From an uncultured Collinsella sp. (GTDB lineage: Bacteria; Actinomycetota; Coriobacteriia; Coriobacteriales; Coriobacteriaceae): 64,000 bases of DNA. Below are positions 39,253-49,845 of the stretch, in pieces (within the stretch, counting starts at the first letter, position 1; each line of letters begins with the position of its first letter). Made by a program: the position numbers and the translations under genes. Where the stretch lies: positions 16,786 to 80,785 of the forward strand of contig USIE01000004.1 of assembly GCA_900554645.1 (NCBI GenBank). The letters run 5' to 3'. The notes beneath the pieces are model-generated. The model worked only from the letters and a program-made list of their open reading frames with translations. It did no database searches and had not been told where the DNA came from.

Positions 39253-40068
39253 TTAGCTGTGACGGTACTCGGCGATGATGAAGTCGATGTCGGTTTGAAG
39301 GGTGTCCAGGTTTGCCAGGCGCTCTTTATCGGCAGGGCGCGTGCGGTAGTAGTACGGCGTCATTTGGAACACCGCCTCGATGTCAGCCTGGGTCTGGAGC
39401 GTAATGTTCGCAGACACCCGCAGCGTTGAGACCAACTCGAGTTCGGTGGTCTTCGGCAGCTTCTCGTCATTGAGATATGGCGTGTCGTAGAGCACCTCTT
39501 TGAGGCCAAACAGATGCCGAGCACCCGGCACCACGGTGTAGAGCGAACCCTCTGGCGCCAGCACGCGGGCAAACTCACGCTCGTTAAAAGGAGCGAAGAG
39601 CTCGGTCACCATATCAAAGGCGCCATCAGCCACGGGGATATCTTTCATGTTGGCCACGAAGTACGTCGCATCGCCGCGCTTGGCGGCCAGGCGCACCATC
39701 TCTTTGCCCAGGTCGAAACCGTAAGCATCTACGCCCGGCACCGCACCCATGGCGCTGGTGTAGTAGCCCTCGCCACAGCAAATATCGAGCAACGTCATGG
39801 GGCAGTTCGTTGACGCGGCACGACCAGACACCCGCTCACGCACCAGCTCGACCATCGCATCGCGCAACGGCGCATAGTAACCGCGGTTCAGAAAGTCGCG
39901 ACGGCTGCGTGCCTGCGACTTGGGATCGCCCATGGAGTCACCGCTCTTGGACGAGCGCAGCAGATACAGATAGCCCTCGCGCGCACGGTCAAATCGGTGT
40001 CCGCCCGCGCATGCAGCACCGCGTTCGTCGTCCACCAACGGTTCATGGCAAACGGGACACAACAACAT
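39253..40068 (-). CDS. rlmA: 23S rRNA (guanine-745 N1)-methyltransferase
   Basis: The 271-residue protein fits RlmA, which methylates G745 (or G748) of 23S rRNA and in some species affects macrolide sensitivity. The N-terminal zinc ligands Cys4, Cys7, Cys20 and His24 are all present (CPVCH, ACAGGHRF). The SAM motif is LLDICCGEGYYTSAM. A PLRDAMVELV segment links the two domains. It starts at an ATG with AAGGAG. Confidence 0.87.
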   Translation of the reverse strand: MLLCPVCHEPLVDDERGAACAGGHRFDRAREGYLYLLRSSKSGDSMGDPKSQARSRRDFLNRGYYAPLRDAMVELVRERVSGRAASTNCPMTLLDICCGEGYYTSAMGAVPGVDAYGFDLGKEMVRLAAKRGDATYFVANMKDIPVADGAFDMVTELFAPFNEREFARVLAPEGSLYTVVPGARHLFGLKEVLYDTPYLNDEKLPKTTELELVSTLRVSANITLQTQADIEAVFQMTPYYYRTRPADKERLANLDTLQTDIDFIIAEYRHS

Positions 40069-40142
40069 GGCAACTCCTTAGCGCGAACAACACAACGTCC
40101 ACCATTGTCGCACGCCTTCCCCACCTAGTCATAGAAGAGACA

Positions 40143-40194
40143 AGGAGTGTCCCCAGCTGCCGACAGAAAAGGAACGTCCCTAAGTGCCGGCTGG
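40143..40194. repeat. Degenerate GTCCC-core palindrome
   Basis: The stretch contains AGTGTCCCC and AAAAGGAACGTCCCTAA followed by GTGCCGGC, nearly matching part of the element at 54492-54549 in inverted orientation. Stem pairing is imperfect. Confidence 0.5.
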
Positions 40195-40259
40195 CTGCAT
40201 TAGGAGTATCATCGTCTGCGCAAATAAGCACGAAAGAGCATATTAGAGATTGAGAGCGT

Positions 40260-41642
40260 ATGGCAGACACCGCATCTAAGCACATTGACATGACCACCGG
40301 CTCGCTGTGGCGCAATATTCCCCTGTTCGCCTTCCCCGTAGCCGCCACGAGCATCTTGGAGCAGCTGTCGAACCTCATCGCCACCGTCATCATCGGTAAC
40401 TTCTCGGGCGACCAGGGAACCCTCGCCATGGCAGCGGTCGGCTCCAACGTTCCGCTTACCAGTCTTATGCTCAACCTGTTTATCGGCATGTCGCTTGGCT
40501 CCAACGTGGTCATCGCCAACGCTATCGGCCGCAACGATCAGAACATGGTCAACCGCGCCGTCCACACCTCGATTCTCATGGCGCTTGTGGGCTTTGTCGT
40601 CATCGCGCTGGGCGAGATCTTTGCCGAGCCCATGCTCGCCGCGCTCAACGTTCCCGCCGAAACCATGCCGCTCGCCTCGCTCTACCTGCGCGTCTTTTTG
40701 CTGAGCATGCCCTCGATCTTGCTCTACAACTTTGAGGCCGCGATCTTCCGCTCCGTCGGCATCACCCGCATGCCGCTGCAGGCGCTTGCCGTGTCCACCG
40801 TCCTCAACATTGGCCTGGACCTCATCTTTGTCCCTGTACTCCACTGGGGCGTCGCGGGCGTCGCCATCGCCACCGCCATCGCTTACACCGTCAGCGCCGC
40901 TACGCTCTTTATCCGCCTACTCAAGACCGACTCCGTCGTCCACGTCACCCCACGCGACTTAGGCTTAGACCCCGTCGCCCTCAAGCGCATCGTCAAGATC
41001 GGCCTGCCCGCCGGCATCCAAAGCGCTGTCTTTGCCGTCGCCAACATCATCATCCAGTCTGCCATCAACAGCCTTGGCACCGAAGTCATGGCCGCATCGA
41101 GCGCCGCCATGAGTCTGGAGTACGTGTGCTACAACCTGCTCAACAGCTTTAGCCAGGCGTGCACCACCTTTGTGGGACAAAACCACGGTGCCCGCCAGAT
41201 CGATCGCTGCACCAAAACGCTTAAGGTCTGCCTGGTCGAAGGCGGTATCGTTGCACTCACCACGATCATCGTTATTGTCGGCCTGGGACGCGAGATCTTG
41301 TCGCTGTTCAACAGCGACCCCAACATCGTCTCGATCGGCTATATCCGCGTGTGTTCGATCTTCCCGGCGTACGCCTTTAGCATGTTCTACGAAAACATGT
41401 CAGGCTACCTGCGCGGCTTTGGTATCTCGCTCACGCCCGCCCTCATCACCATGATCTGCGTCTGCGGCATCCGCTTCTATTGGGTGTTCTGCGTGTTCCC
41501 GCACTTCCGCACCTTTGCGAACATCATGATGGTCTACCCCATCAGCCTGGGCACCACGGCGTTCTTTATGGTCGTGGCGGTGCTACTCTGCCACCCGGCA
41601 CGCACCTATCGCGCCACCCAAGCCAAAGCGACAGCCCGCTAA
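40260..41642 (+). CDS. MATE-family efflux transporter
   Basis: The 460-residue protein has the MATE/NorM-DinF fold of 12 spans in two similar halves: SILEQLSNLIATVIIGNF in the first and GLPAGIQSAVFAVANIIIQSAINSLG starting the second. It exports drugs or metabolites with sodium or protons. The VGQNHGARQ segment of the second half is typical of the family. The ribosome binding site is weak (GAGAG). It converges with the LysR gene at 41670. Confidence 0.9.
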   Translation: MADTASKHIDMTTGSLWRNIPLFAFPVAATSILEQLSNLIATVIIGNFSGDQGTLAMAAVGSNVPLTSLMLNLFIGMSLGSNVVIANAIGRNDQNMVNRAVHTSILMALVGFVVIALGEIFAEPMLAALNVPAETMPLASLYLRVFLLSMPSILLYNFEAAIFRSVGITRMPLQALAVSTVLNIGLDLIFVPVLHWGVAGVAIATAIAYTVSAATLFIRLLKTDSVVHVTPRDLGLDPVALKRIVKIGLPAGIQSAVFAVANIIIQSAINSLGTEVMAASSAAMSLEYVCYNLLNSFSQACTTFVGQNHGARQIDRCTKTLKVCLVEGGIVALTTIIVIVGLGREILSLFNSDPNIVSIGYIRVCSIFPAYAFSMFYENMSGYLRGFGISLTPALITMICVCGIRFYWVFCVFPHFRTFANIMMVYPISLGTTAFFMVVAVLLCHPARTYRATQAKATAR

Positions 41643-41669
41643 ACACCGCACTCAACGCCACGCCAGTCA

Positions 41670-42536
41670 TTAATTGACAATATGTGAGCTCATATAGTCG
41701 ATAAAGCGCCTCGTGGCGATAGGCATGGTGTCCCAGCTGCGCCAGGCCGCCACTACGTCGCGCGAGGGGGCGTGCACGATGGGACGTACGCGAATATCGG
41801 CACGCATGCCCTCCACAGTACGACGGTAGAGCATACTCACGCCTAGGCCCTCCTCCACCATCGCCATGATGGTGTAGTCGTCGGTGACCTCGCTCGTCAC
41901 GTGCGGCGACAGGCCATGCGCCGCGAATGCATCGAGCACCAGACTCTGTTCGCCCTCATCCAGCAGCACAAACGGCTCGGACGCCAGGTCGGCGAGTGTC
42001 ACCTTTTCCTTTGCCGTCAGCGGATGCGCGGCCGGCAACAATGCCACCAACTCGTCGTGATAGACCACGCGCTTCTCGAGCCCAGCGGTAAATCCGCGCG
42101 CCGTAAAACAAAAGTCAACCACGCCATCGTGCACCCACTGGGCGTTGCGCGTGTAATCGCCCTGCTTGAGGGTAAAGTGCACGCCAGGGTGCAGGGCTCC
42201 AAAGTCGCGAATCACGCGCGGCAACACGGTTCGACTCACGTTGGTAAACGTCGCAATGCGAATATCAGTCGACGAAAGCCCCAGCAGCTCCTGGCGCTTG
42301 CCCTCGAGCTCGGCCTCGGCGGTCACGATCTGGCGCAGGTACGGCAGATACTGCTTGCCGTCGCGCGTAAGCGACACGCCCTGCTTACCGCGCTCGATAA
42401 GCGTGGTACCCAGCTCGCGCTCGAGCGCCTTGACGGCCTGGCTCACCGCACTTTGCGTATAGCCCAGCTCGTCCGCTGCGCCCTTAAGACTGCCGCGATC
42501 GACCACCATACAAACAATCTGATACCGCGATGCCAT
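41670..42536 (-). CDS. LysR-family regulator (second LysR/EamA pair)
   Basis: The 288-residue protein has the N-terminal LysR HTH (GSLKGAADELGYTQSAVSQAVKALE) and an effector domain with VVDFCFTARGF. It shares distinctive phrases with the LysR at 4513-5370, for example DDYTIMAMVEEGLGVSMLYRR versus DDYAIMAMVEDGLGVSILPA. Like that gene it is divergent from an EamA transporter, so the two modules are paralogous. It starts at an ATG with GGAGG. Confidence 0.88.
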   Translation of the reverse strand: MASRYQIVCMVVDRGSLKGAADELGYTQSAVSQAVKALERELGTTLIERGKQGVSLTRDGKQYLPYLRQIVTAEAELEGKRQELLGLSSTDIRIATFTNVSRTVLPRVIRDFGALHPGVHFTLKQGDYTRNAQWVHDGVVDFCFTARGFTAGLEKRVVYHDELVALLPAAHPLTAKEKVTLADLASEPFVLLDEGEQSLVLDAFAAHGLSPHVTSEVTDDYTIMAMVEEGLGVSMLYRRTVEGMRADIRVRPIVHAPSRDVVAAWRSWDTMPIATRRFIDYMSSHIVN

Positions 42537-42595
42537 CGTGCCTCCACATCACTGCAGCCGTAAAACGTTTTGCCAGGGCTTTTTCTGCCTACATT

Positions 42596-42614
42596 AGTAT
42601 TTCTTAATCATACT
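42596..42614. promoter_or_regulatory. Putative LysR operator
   Basis: AGTAT-TTCTTAATC-ATACT is a perfect five-base inverted repeat in the divergent region between the LysR and EamA genes, at the position of the operator in the first LysR/EamA pair. Confidence 0.4.
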
Positions 42615-42694
42615 GAAGATACATTCGCTTTACTACATCCACATCTGGGAGCAGAATCCTTTTTGCGAAACCGTTCTGTAACAAAAGGAGTCCC

Positions 42695-43597
42695 ATGGAT
42701 CGCAAAAAAGCAATCGCGCTCTCATTTTCCGTTCCCGTCGCATGGGGCTTTTCGTATCCCCTCATGAAGATCGGCATGGACAGCATGAACGCCACGAGCA
42801 TCGTCGCGCTACGTTGCATCATCGCCTTTGTGGTCTGCCTGCTGCTCTTCCACAAGCGCGCTTTCCGCATCAACCGCGACCTTATGGTCCGTGCCGCCAT
42901 CATCGGCGCCATTATGGCAACCGAGCTCACCTGCATGTGCCTGGGCTCCAGCCTCACCTCTGCCTCCACTGCCGGCTTTTTGCAGAGCCTGACGGTCGTG
43001 ATCGTACCGTTTGCCAACGCCGCCCTGCTGCGTCGCGCCCCCGAGCGCAAAGTGCTCGTCGGCACCGCCATCGTCACCTGCGGCATGCTGCTGCTCTCGG
43101 GCGCCGACTTTACCAGCCTGAACCCGGGCGCGATCATCATGCTGCTCTCCGCCTTTGTCTACGCCGGACACATCATTGTGGCGAAGCGCTTTGTCGAAGA
43201 TGTCGACCCGCTGGCTCTGGGCGTTTGGCAGCTGGGCTTTGGCGGCTTGTTCTCGGGCATCGCCGCATTCACCTTTGGCGGCTTCACGCTTCCCGGCACG
43301 CCGGGCGAGGTCGTAGTCGTCGTCGCGCTCGCACTCATCTGCTCTGCCTACGGCTTTATCACCCAGACGCTCGTGCAGCCCCACGTGCCTGCCGAGACCA
43401 CCGGCTTTGCCTTCTCGCTCGAGCCGGTCTGCTCCGCCGTCTTCTCGTTCTTCCTAGTCGGTGAGGTCCTGAGCCCCATCGCCTTCCTGGGTGCAGCTCT
43501 CATCCTCACCGGCGTCATGGCGGCAACCGTCGAGCTTCCGCGCCTCCGCGCACATGGACAGACTCGCATGGCAGGAGCGCCCGAGCACGTCTCGTAG
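42695..43597 (+). CDS. EamA/DMT-family transporter (second pair)
   Basis: The 300-residue protein has about ten spans in two EamA repeats; GFSYPLMKIGMDSM lies in the first and FAFSLEPVCSAVFSFFLVGE in the second. It should export a metabolite under control of the divergent LysR gene. The ATG follows AAAAGGAG. It is a separate paralogue of the transporter at 5489. Confidence 0.86.
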   Translation: MDRKKAIALSFSVPVAWGFSYPLMKIGMDSMNATSIVALRCIIAFVVCLLLFHKRAFRINRDLMVRAAIIGAIMATELTCMCLGSSLTSASTAGFLQSLTVVIVPFANAALLRRAPERKVLVGTAIVTCGMLLLSGADFTSLNPGAIIMLLSAFVYAGHIIVAKRFVEDVDPLALGVWQLGFGGLFSGIAAFTFGGFTLPGTPGEVVVVVALALICSAYGFITQTLVQPHVPAETTGFAFSLEPVCSAVFSFFLVGEVLSPIAFLGAALILTGVMAATVELPRLRAHGQTRMAGAPEHVS

Positions 43598-43685
43598 ACC
43601 CCACTCTTCATACAGCCGCGGCATAAAGGCAACCGGTGCGCCTTTACAATAGATGCCAACAGAGCATCTGACGTAAAGGAGCCCC

Positions 43686-44411
43686 ATGGACACCGCGACC
43701 CGCGACCGCAACATAGCGACTTGGTTAGGCGATGCGCCGCAGCCGGTACGTGACACTACGAACCAGCTGCTCGAGCGCATCGCCCTTTTGCGTACCGAGC
43801 AAATCATCTACCCGGCACAAGACGACATCCTCAATGCCCTCGCCTACACGCCGGCCGACCAGGTCAAGGTTGTCATCTTGGGTCAAGACCCCTATCACGG
43901 ACCCAACCAGGCAATGGGACTGTCGTTCTCGGTCCCCGCGACGCAAACCAAGCTGCCGCCGAGCCTACGCAACATTTACAAGGAACTCAAAGCCGATCTG
44001 GGTTGTCCCATTCCCGCCACGGGAGACCTAACCCCATGGGCACAACAGGGCGTCCTGCTCCTCAACACTACGCTCACCGTGCGCGAACATGCCGCCAACT
44101 CGCACGCCAAACTGGGCTGGAGCACCCTGACCGACTACGTTATCGAACGCTGCTGCCAGCTGCCCCAGCCGGTCGTCTTTTTGACATGGGGCCGCTTTGC
44201 CCAGCAGATGGTCGAAGGCAAGCTCGTCGCAACTGGTGCGGGCAAGGCAACCGGCAAGTTCTGCCTGGCATCTACGCACCCCTCGCCGCTTTCGGCCAAC
44301 CGTGCCACGGCAGAACTCCCCGCCTTTATGGGGTCGCGTCCCTTCTCCGCTGCCAATCGGCTACTCGAACAGCACGGCTCGACCCCCGTCAACTGGACTT
44401 GCCTCGGCTAA
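43686..44411 (+). CDS. ung: Uracil-DNA glycosylase, family 1
   Basis: The 241-residue protein removes uracil from DNA. The catalytic loop VVILGQDPYHGPNQA contains the essential Asp, and the minor-groove loop is STHPSPLSANR with the catalytic His. The Asn in LLLNTTLTVRE also matches. The ATG follows AAAGGAG. A terminator follows. Confidence 0.93.
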   Translation: MDTATRDRNIATWLGDAPQPVRDTTNQLLERIALLRTEQIIYPAQDDILNALAYTPADQVKVVILGQDPYHGPNQAMGLSFSVPATQTKLPPSLRNIYKELKADLGCPIPATGDLTPWAQQGVLLLNTTLTVREHAANSHAKLGWSTLTDYVIERCCQLPQPVVFLTWGRFAQQMVEGKLVATGAGKATGKFCLASTHPSPLSANRATAELPAFMGSRPFSAANRLLEQHGSTPVNWTCLG

Positions 44412-44425
44412 AAATCGATATACCA

Positions 44426-44465
44426 AAAACGCGCCCGACGGCAATCTTGCCATCGGGCGCGTTTT
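44426..44465. terminator. Bidirectional terminator
   Basis: AAAACGCGCCCGA pairs perfectly with TCGGGCGCGTTTT. It separates ung from the convergent SDR gene. Confidence 0.9.
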
Positions 44466-44466
44466 G

Positions 44467-45147
44467 CTACTCGGGCCAGATAAACTGGGTGCGGCCGGCC
44501 TCGCCACCGTCAATGAGCAGGCTCTGTCCGGTCATAAACCGGTTGGTCACGCCCACAAAGTAGATCCACTCGGCGATCTCTTGGGCGGTGGCCCAACGTT
44601 TAAGCGGCGTGAGCTCCATAATCTGATTCCACAGGTGCTCGTCTTCCATCACGCAACGGTTGAGCGGCGTGATAACGCCGCCCGGGTCCACACTGTTGGC
44701 GATGGCCTGCGATGCCAGGCGGTTTGCAAGGTTCTTGGTGTAGGCGATAACGCCGCCCTTGCTGGCGGCATAGGCGGGAAACTCCGACCCCGTATGCCCA
44801 CTCGCCGACCCCACATTGACCACGGATTTGATAGCGGGCGCCGGCTTGGCGACAAGCCCCTCCCCCACAAAAGCGTAGCGCTCGGTCACGTTGATGGTGC
44901 CACACAGGTTGGCGGCGATATCGTCGGCCGAATCCTGCGTACCGGCAACGTTCACGATCACTTGGGGTTCAAGGTCGCCTGGAAACGAGGCCGGCTCGCG
45001 GACATCAACAATCAGATGGCGGTAGCGCTCGTGTTCGATCGACGCCGGCAGCAGATCAAAGCCCACGACCTCGTGGCCCTCGTCCAAAAAGCGCTGCACG
45101 CATGCGGCTCCGATACCGCCCGAAGCACCCGTGATCAAAACCCGCAT
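44467..45147 (-). CDS. Short-chain dehydrogenase/reductase
   Basis: The 226-residue protein has the NAD(P)-binding start LITGASGGIG, NVAGTQ, Ser in NVGSASGH and the catalytic Tyr-Lys in YAASKGG, with a PGGVITPL segment after it. These are all hallmarks of classical SDRs. The length is near that of 3-alpha-hydroxysteroid dehydrogenase/carbonyl reductase relatives, which is of interest beside a bile-acid lifestyle, but the substrate is unproven. It follows the VUT-family gene by nine bases. Confidence 0.85.
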   Translation of the reverse strand: MRVLITGASGGIGAACVQRFLDEGHEVVGFDLLPASIEHERYRHLIVDVREPASFPGDLEPQVIVNVAGTQDSADDIAANLCGTINVTERYAFVGEGLVAKPAPAIKSVVNVGSASGHTGSEFPAYAASKGGVIAYTKNLANRLASQAIANSVDPGGVITPLNRCVMEDEHLWNQIMELTPLKRWATAQEIAEWIYFVGVTNRFMTGQSLLIDGGEAGRTQFIWPE

Positions 45148-45156
45148 ACTTGCTCC

Positions 45157-45879
45157 TTAGGCGGTTGCGTGGCGCTCGAGGTACTCGGAGCCCACATTCT
45201 CGCGCTCCCAGCCGCGCACGACCTTGTAGCCCACGGGGCTCAGGAAGACCTCGCACAGCAGCTCGGCAACAGCGCCCGTCAGCGAGCACATGAGGACCTG
45301 CACCCAGGTCCAGCCGAAGAACGTGTGGCTCACCACAATGGCAAAGACCAGATTGTCGATAAACTGGCCAACACCCGTGGACACATAGGAGCGGAAGGCA
45401 AAGCTCGCAAAGTTATTCTTTTTGAGCATGCGGCCGAGCGACTGGTTGAGCGTGGAGTTAACCACGGCAGAAACGAGCATTGCCAGCGAAGAGCCCAGCA
45501 CCACGTACCAGGTGCCACCGATGGTGGCGTTAAGGGCAGTGTTGACCTCGATCATACCCGTGTCGTAGTAAGCGCCCCACATGCCGGGCGTGAGCGAGCA
45601 TGCCCAAAAGCACAGGCTCACGGCCAGGTTGACCAGCAGCGCGAGGATAGAGATTTTGATGGATGCCTTGGCGCCAAAGCGCTTGCAAATCATGTCCTGG
45701 CACAAAAACGAAACCCAGCTCACCACAAAGCCACAGTCGAGCGCCAGATACGGTAGGCTGATGAGTTCTTTGTTGGCCAGCAGGTTCATCATGATGACGC
45801 TCACGAAAAACAGCGAAACCGTTGCCGCGGGAATGCTCCGCAACAGGACCTTGTAGTCCTCCATGACCTTCTTGATCAT
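45157..45879 (-). CDS. VUT-family queuosine precursor transporter (YhhQ-like)
   Basis: The 240-residue protein has about six spans and matches the VUT/DUF165 family (YhhQ), which takes up queuosine precursors such as preQ0 or preQ1. Family features include LLANKELISL, DCGFVVSWVSFLCQDMICKRFG and GQFIDNLVFA. The ATG follows AAAGGAG, which is adjacent to a candidate preQ1 riboswitch at 45893-45935. It is cotranscribed with the SDR gene. Confidence 0.85.
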   Translation of the reverse strand: MIKKVMEDYKVLLRSIPAATVSLFFVSVIMMNLLANKELISLPYLALDCGFVVSWVSFLCQDMICKRFGAKASIKISILALLVNLAVSLCFWACSLTPGMWGAYYDTGMIEVNTALNATIGGTWYVVLGSSLAMLVSAVVNSTLNQSLGRMLKKNNFASFAFRSYVSTGVGQFIDNLVFAIVVSHTFFGWTWVQVLMCSLTGAVAELLCEVFLSPVGYKVVRGWERENVGSEYLERHATA

Positions 45880-45892
45880 TATGTACTCCTTT

Positions 45893-45935
45893 GGTTTTAG
45901 GTTTAACGAGCAGGATATCGGACCCGAACTGCTCG
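45893..45935 (-). ncRNA. Candidate preQ1-I riboswitch
   Basis: On the minus strand CGAGCAG pairs with CTGCTCG around a loop TTC-GGGT-CCGATATC. An A-rich tail (TTAAACCTAAAA) then brings ACC, next to the ribosome binding site, to pair with GGGT. This is the H-type pseudoknot layout of preQ1-I, with the conserved UUC after the first stem. Binding would hide the AAAGGAG site of the YhhQ-like gene. The assignment is by pattern and needs a covariance search. Confidence 0.5.
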
Positions 45936-46035
45936 GACGCCCCGGTCTTGAGACGACGGTGGGTATGATAGCCGCTCACACGGCATCAGGCAAGCGAACG
46001 ACGCGGCAGCCCCGCAGGGCCACCGCGCCGATGCG

Positions 46036-47649
<1,614 letters not shown>

Positions 47650-47803
47650 GCGGATCCTTTCTTGCATTGAGTGCATTACGTCGATGTAACCGTACTATTG
47701 TAGCCGCGAAATCTCGCTCTAGGGCGCCTATCAGGACAAATTCATCAGTTGGGGCCTGGGTAGCCGGCCCAATCAGCATTTGCCTCTTGCATAACTGTGC
47801 ATA

Positions 47804-47837
47804 GTGTATATATACTGTGCTTACCGGTTATATACAC
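47804..47837. promoter_or_regulatory. GntR operator-like inverted repeat
   Basis: GTGTATATA (47804-47812) and TATATACAC (47829-47837) form a perfect nine-base inverted repeat that overlaps the -10 region upstream of the GntR gene, consistent with autorepression by a YtrA-type GntR protein. Confidence 0.55.
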
Positions 47838-47864
47838 GTGTAGCCCAACAGCTAAGGAGCCGCT

Positions 47865-48245
47865 GTGGACATTATCCTATCCAATTCGAGCGACAAGCCC
47901 ATCTACGAGCAGATATCCTCGCAGGTCAAAGCTCAAATCCTTTCGGGCACGCTCGCCGCGGGAGCCAAACTCCCCAGCATCCGCGCACTCGCGAGCGACC
48001 TAGGCGTGAGCGTCATCACCACCAAGCGCGCCTACGCCGATCTGGAGCAGCTCGGGTTTATCTGTACCGTGCAGGGCAAGGGCTGCTTTGTTGCCGACGG
48101 CAACCAAGAACTCTTGCGTGAAAACCAGCTCTGCCATATCGAAGAGCTGCTTACGCAGGCGGCAGAACAAGCCGAAGCCCTGGGCGTCACGCGCGACAAA
48201 CTGCACGAGATGCTCGACCTGGTAGCCCCCGAAACCATGCAGTAG
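47865..48245 (+). CDS. GntR/YtrA-family repressor
   Basis: The 126-residue protein has a GntR winged helix: KPIYEQISSQVKAQILSGTL, LPSIRALASDLGVSVITTKRAY and a wing ending GKGCFVA, followed by a short helical dimerisation tail as in YtrA proteins. It leads an operon with an ABC exporter, 23 bases apart, and likely represses it through the inverted repeat upstream. It starts at a GTG with AAGGAG. Confidence 0.9.
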   Translation: MDIILSNSSDKPIYEQISSQVKAQILSGTLAAGAKLPSIRALASDLGVSVITTKRAYADLEQLGFICTVQGKGCFVADGNQELLRENQLCHIEELLTQAAEQAEALGVTRDKLHEMLDLVAPETMQ

Positions 48246-48268
48246 CCATCTGCAAGAAAGGCTATACC

Positions 48269-49150
48269 ATGCAAAACTTGCTTGAACTCAAAGGCATCTC
48301 ACGCACTGTAAGCGACCGCTTTTCACTGCGCGACGTCACGCTTGCCGTGGAGCCTGGCCAGATCGTCGGCTTTGTTGGTGCCAACGGTGCTGGCAAAACA
48401 ACGACGATTCGAGCCGCGCTCGGGCTTATAAAGCTCGATGCCGGCGAGGTGCGCCTGTTTGGGCAGCGCTGTGGCGCCGACGCGCCCGATGAGACACAGC
48501 GTTGTCTACGTGCCCGTGTCGGCCTCGTGCTGGACACGTGCCCCTTCCCTTCAACGCTCAAGGTGGGCCAGATCGAGGCACTCGTAGGCCCGGCGTACCC
48601 CACGTGGGACCGCAAAACGTTCGCCGGATTCATCGACCGATTTGGCCTCGATCCCAAGACAAAGGTCAAGGACCTCTCCCGCGGCATGGGCATGAAACTG
48701 CAGCTTGCCTGTGCACTCAGCCATAATGCCAAGCTACTCCTTTTGGACGAAGCCACCGCGGGCCTCGATCCCATGGCGCGCGAGGAACTGCTCGATGAGC
48801 TGCTTGCTTTTGTCGCCGACGGTCAGCACAGCGTGCTGCTCTCGAGCCACATTACGTCCGACCTCGATCGCGCCGCCGACCGCGTCATCTGCATCGATAA
48901 CGGCTCGATTGTGTTTGACCTGCCGCGCGAGGACATTACCGACCGCGCCGGCATCGCCCACTGCACCCAAGCGCAGGCCGCCGAGCTTATGGCTTGCGTC
49001 GAAGGTGCCCATGCCGCCCGCCACGCCTATAGCGTGGACGTGCTCGTGCCCAACCGTCGCGAAACGCTCGAGGCCTTTCCCGAGATTCCCTGCGATCGGG
49101 CAACCATTGACGACTATCTTCGCCTCACGCTGAAAGGGGCTTCAAAATGA
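48269..49150 (+). CDS. ABC transporter ATP-binding protein
   Basis: The 293-residue protein has Walker A GANGAGKTT, the LSRGMGMKLQLA signature, Walker B LLLLDEATAG and the H-loop SSHITSDLD. It pairs with the membrane protein encoded by the next gene, overlapping it by four bases. YtrA-type operons of this form export antimicrobial peptides or other toxic compounds, but the substrate is not known. Confidence 0.9.
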   Translation: MQNLLELKGISRTVSDRFSLRDVTLAVEPGQIVGFVGANGAGKTTTIRAALGLIKLDAGEVRLFGQRCGADAPDETQRCLRARVGLVLDTCPFPSTLKVGQIEALVGPAYPTWDRKTFAGFIDRFGLDPKTKVKDLSRGMGMKLQLACALSHNAKLLLLDEATAGLDPMAREELLDELLAFVADGQHSVLLSSHITSDLDRAADRVICIDNGSIVFDLPREDITDRAGIAHCTQAQAAELMACVEGAHAARHAYSVDVLVPNRRETLEAFPEIPCDRATIDDYLRLTLKGASK

Positions 49151-49845
49151 AACGCGCCTTTATGTCCGAGCTCGCCATCGCTCGCACGCTCATCCCGAGC
49201 ATTGCGGGCGTCGGCCTGTTCATCTTCGTCGTGCTAACCCTTGCCAACGCATCGGACGGCGATTCCGGTATGAGCGCCGGCGCCTGCGCGGTCAGCGCCA
49301 TGTCGCCCATCATGGTCATGAGCTCGCTGGCCGGCTTCGACAATCAAAACGGATGGGAGCGTTATCGGGCAACGCTGCCTCTCACGCGCAAAGACATAAT
49401 TTGCGTACGCTACCTGTGCATCGTTGTCTTCTCGGCCATCATGGCCTGCGGCGCCGTGCTTTTGAACATCATCGCCCTTCCGTTCTTCAACAGCGCGGGC
49501 ATGGCCTCGACAGGACAAACCATCTTTGAGATCGCAATTGCCTCGGCAGCATCGATGCTCATCTCCCTCATGATGGTGTTCTTGGCACAGCCGCTGTTCT
49601 TCCGATTTGGACACATGGAGGCACTGCGCCTATCCGTTGGCCTGTTTGCCCTACTCGGATGCCTTACCATGGCAGCGCTGAGCTCCTCCAACCCCATCAG
49701 CAACTGGCTCATGTCGATTGCCGGAGCAAATCCCGATCCCGCCGTTCTGGGCTGTCTGTGCGCAGGAATTGCCGTGCTGGCCCTCGCGCTATGTGCAATC
49801 AGCTGCACCGTCAGCACCAAGGTTTATCGAGTACGCGACCTGTAA
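49147..49845 (+). CDS. ABC-2-type permease
   Basis: The 232-residue protein has about six hydrophobic spans and the soluble loop NQNGWERYRATLPLTRKDIICVRY common to these permeases. It overlaps the ATPase gene by four bases, and the two form one exporter. The gap after it holds the long inverted-repeat element at 49973. Confidence 0.85.
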   Translation: MKRAFMSELAIARTLIPSIAGVGLFIFVVLTLANASDGDSGMSAGACAVSAMSPIMVMSSLAGFDNQNGWERYRATLPLTRKDIICVRYLCIVVFSAIMACGAVLLNIIALPFFNSAGMASTGQTIFEIAIASAASMLISLMMVFLAQPLFFRFGHMEALRLSVGLFALLGCLTMAALSSSNPISNWLMSIAGANPDPAVLGCLCAGIAVLALALCAISCTVSTKVYRVRDL

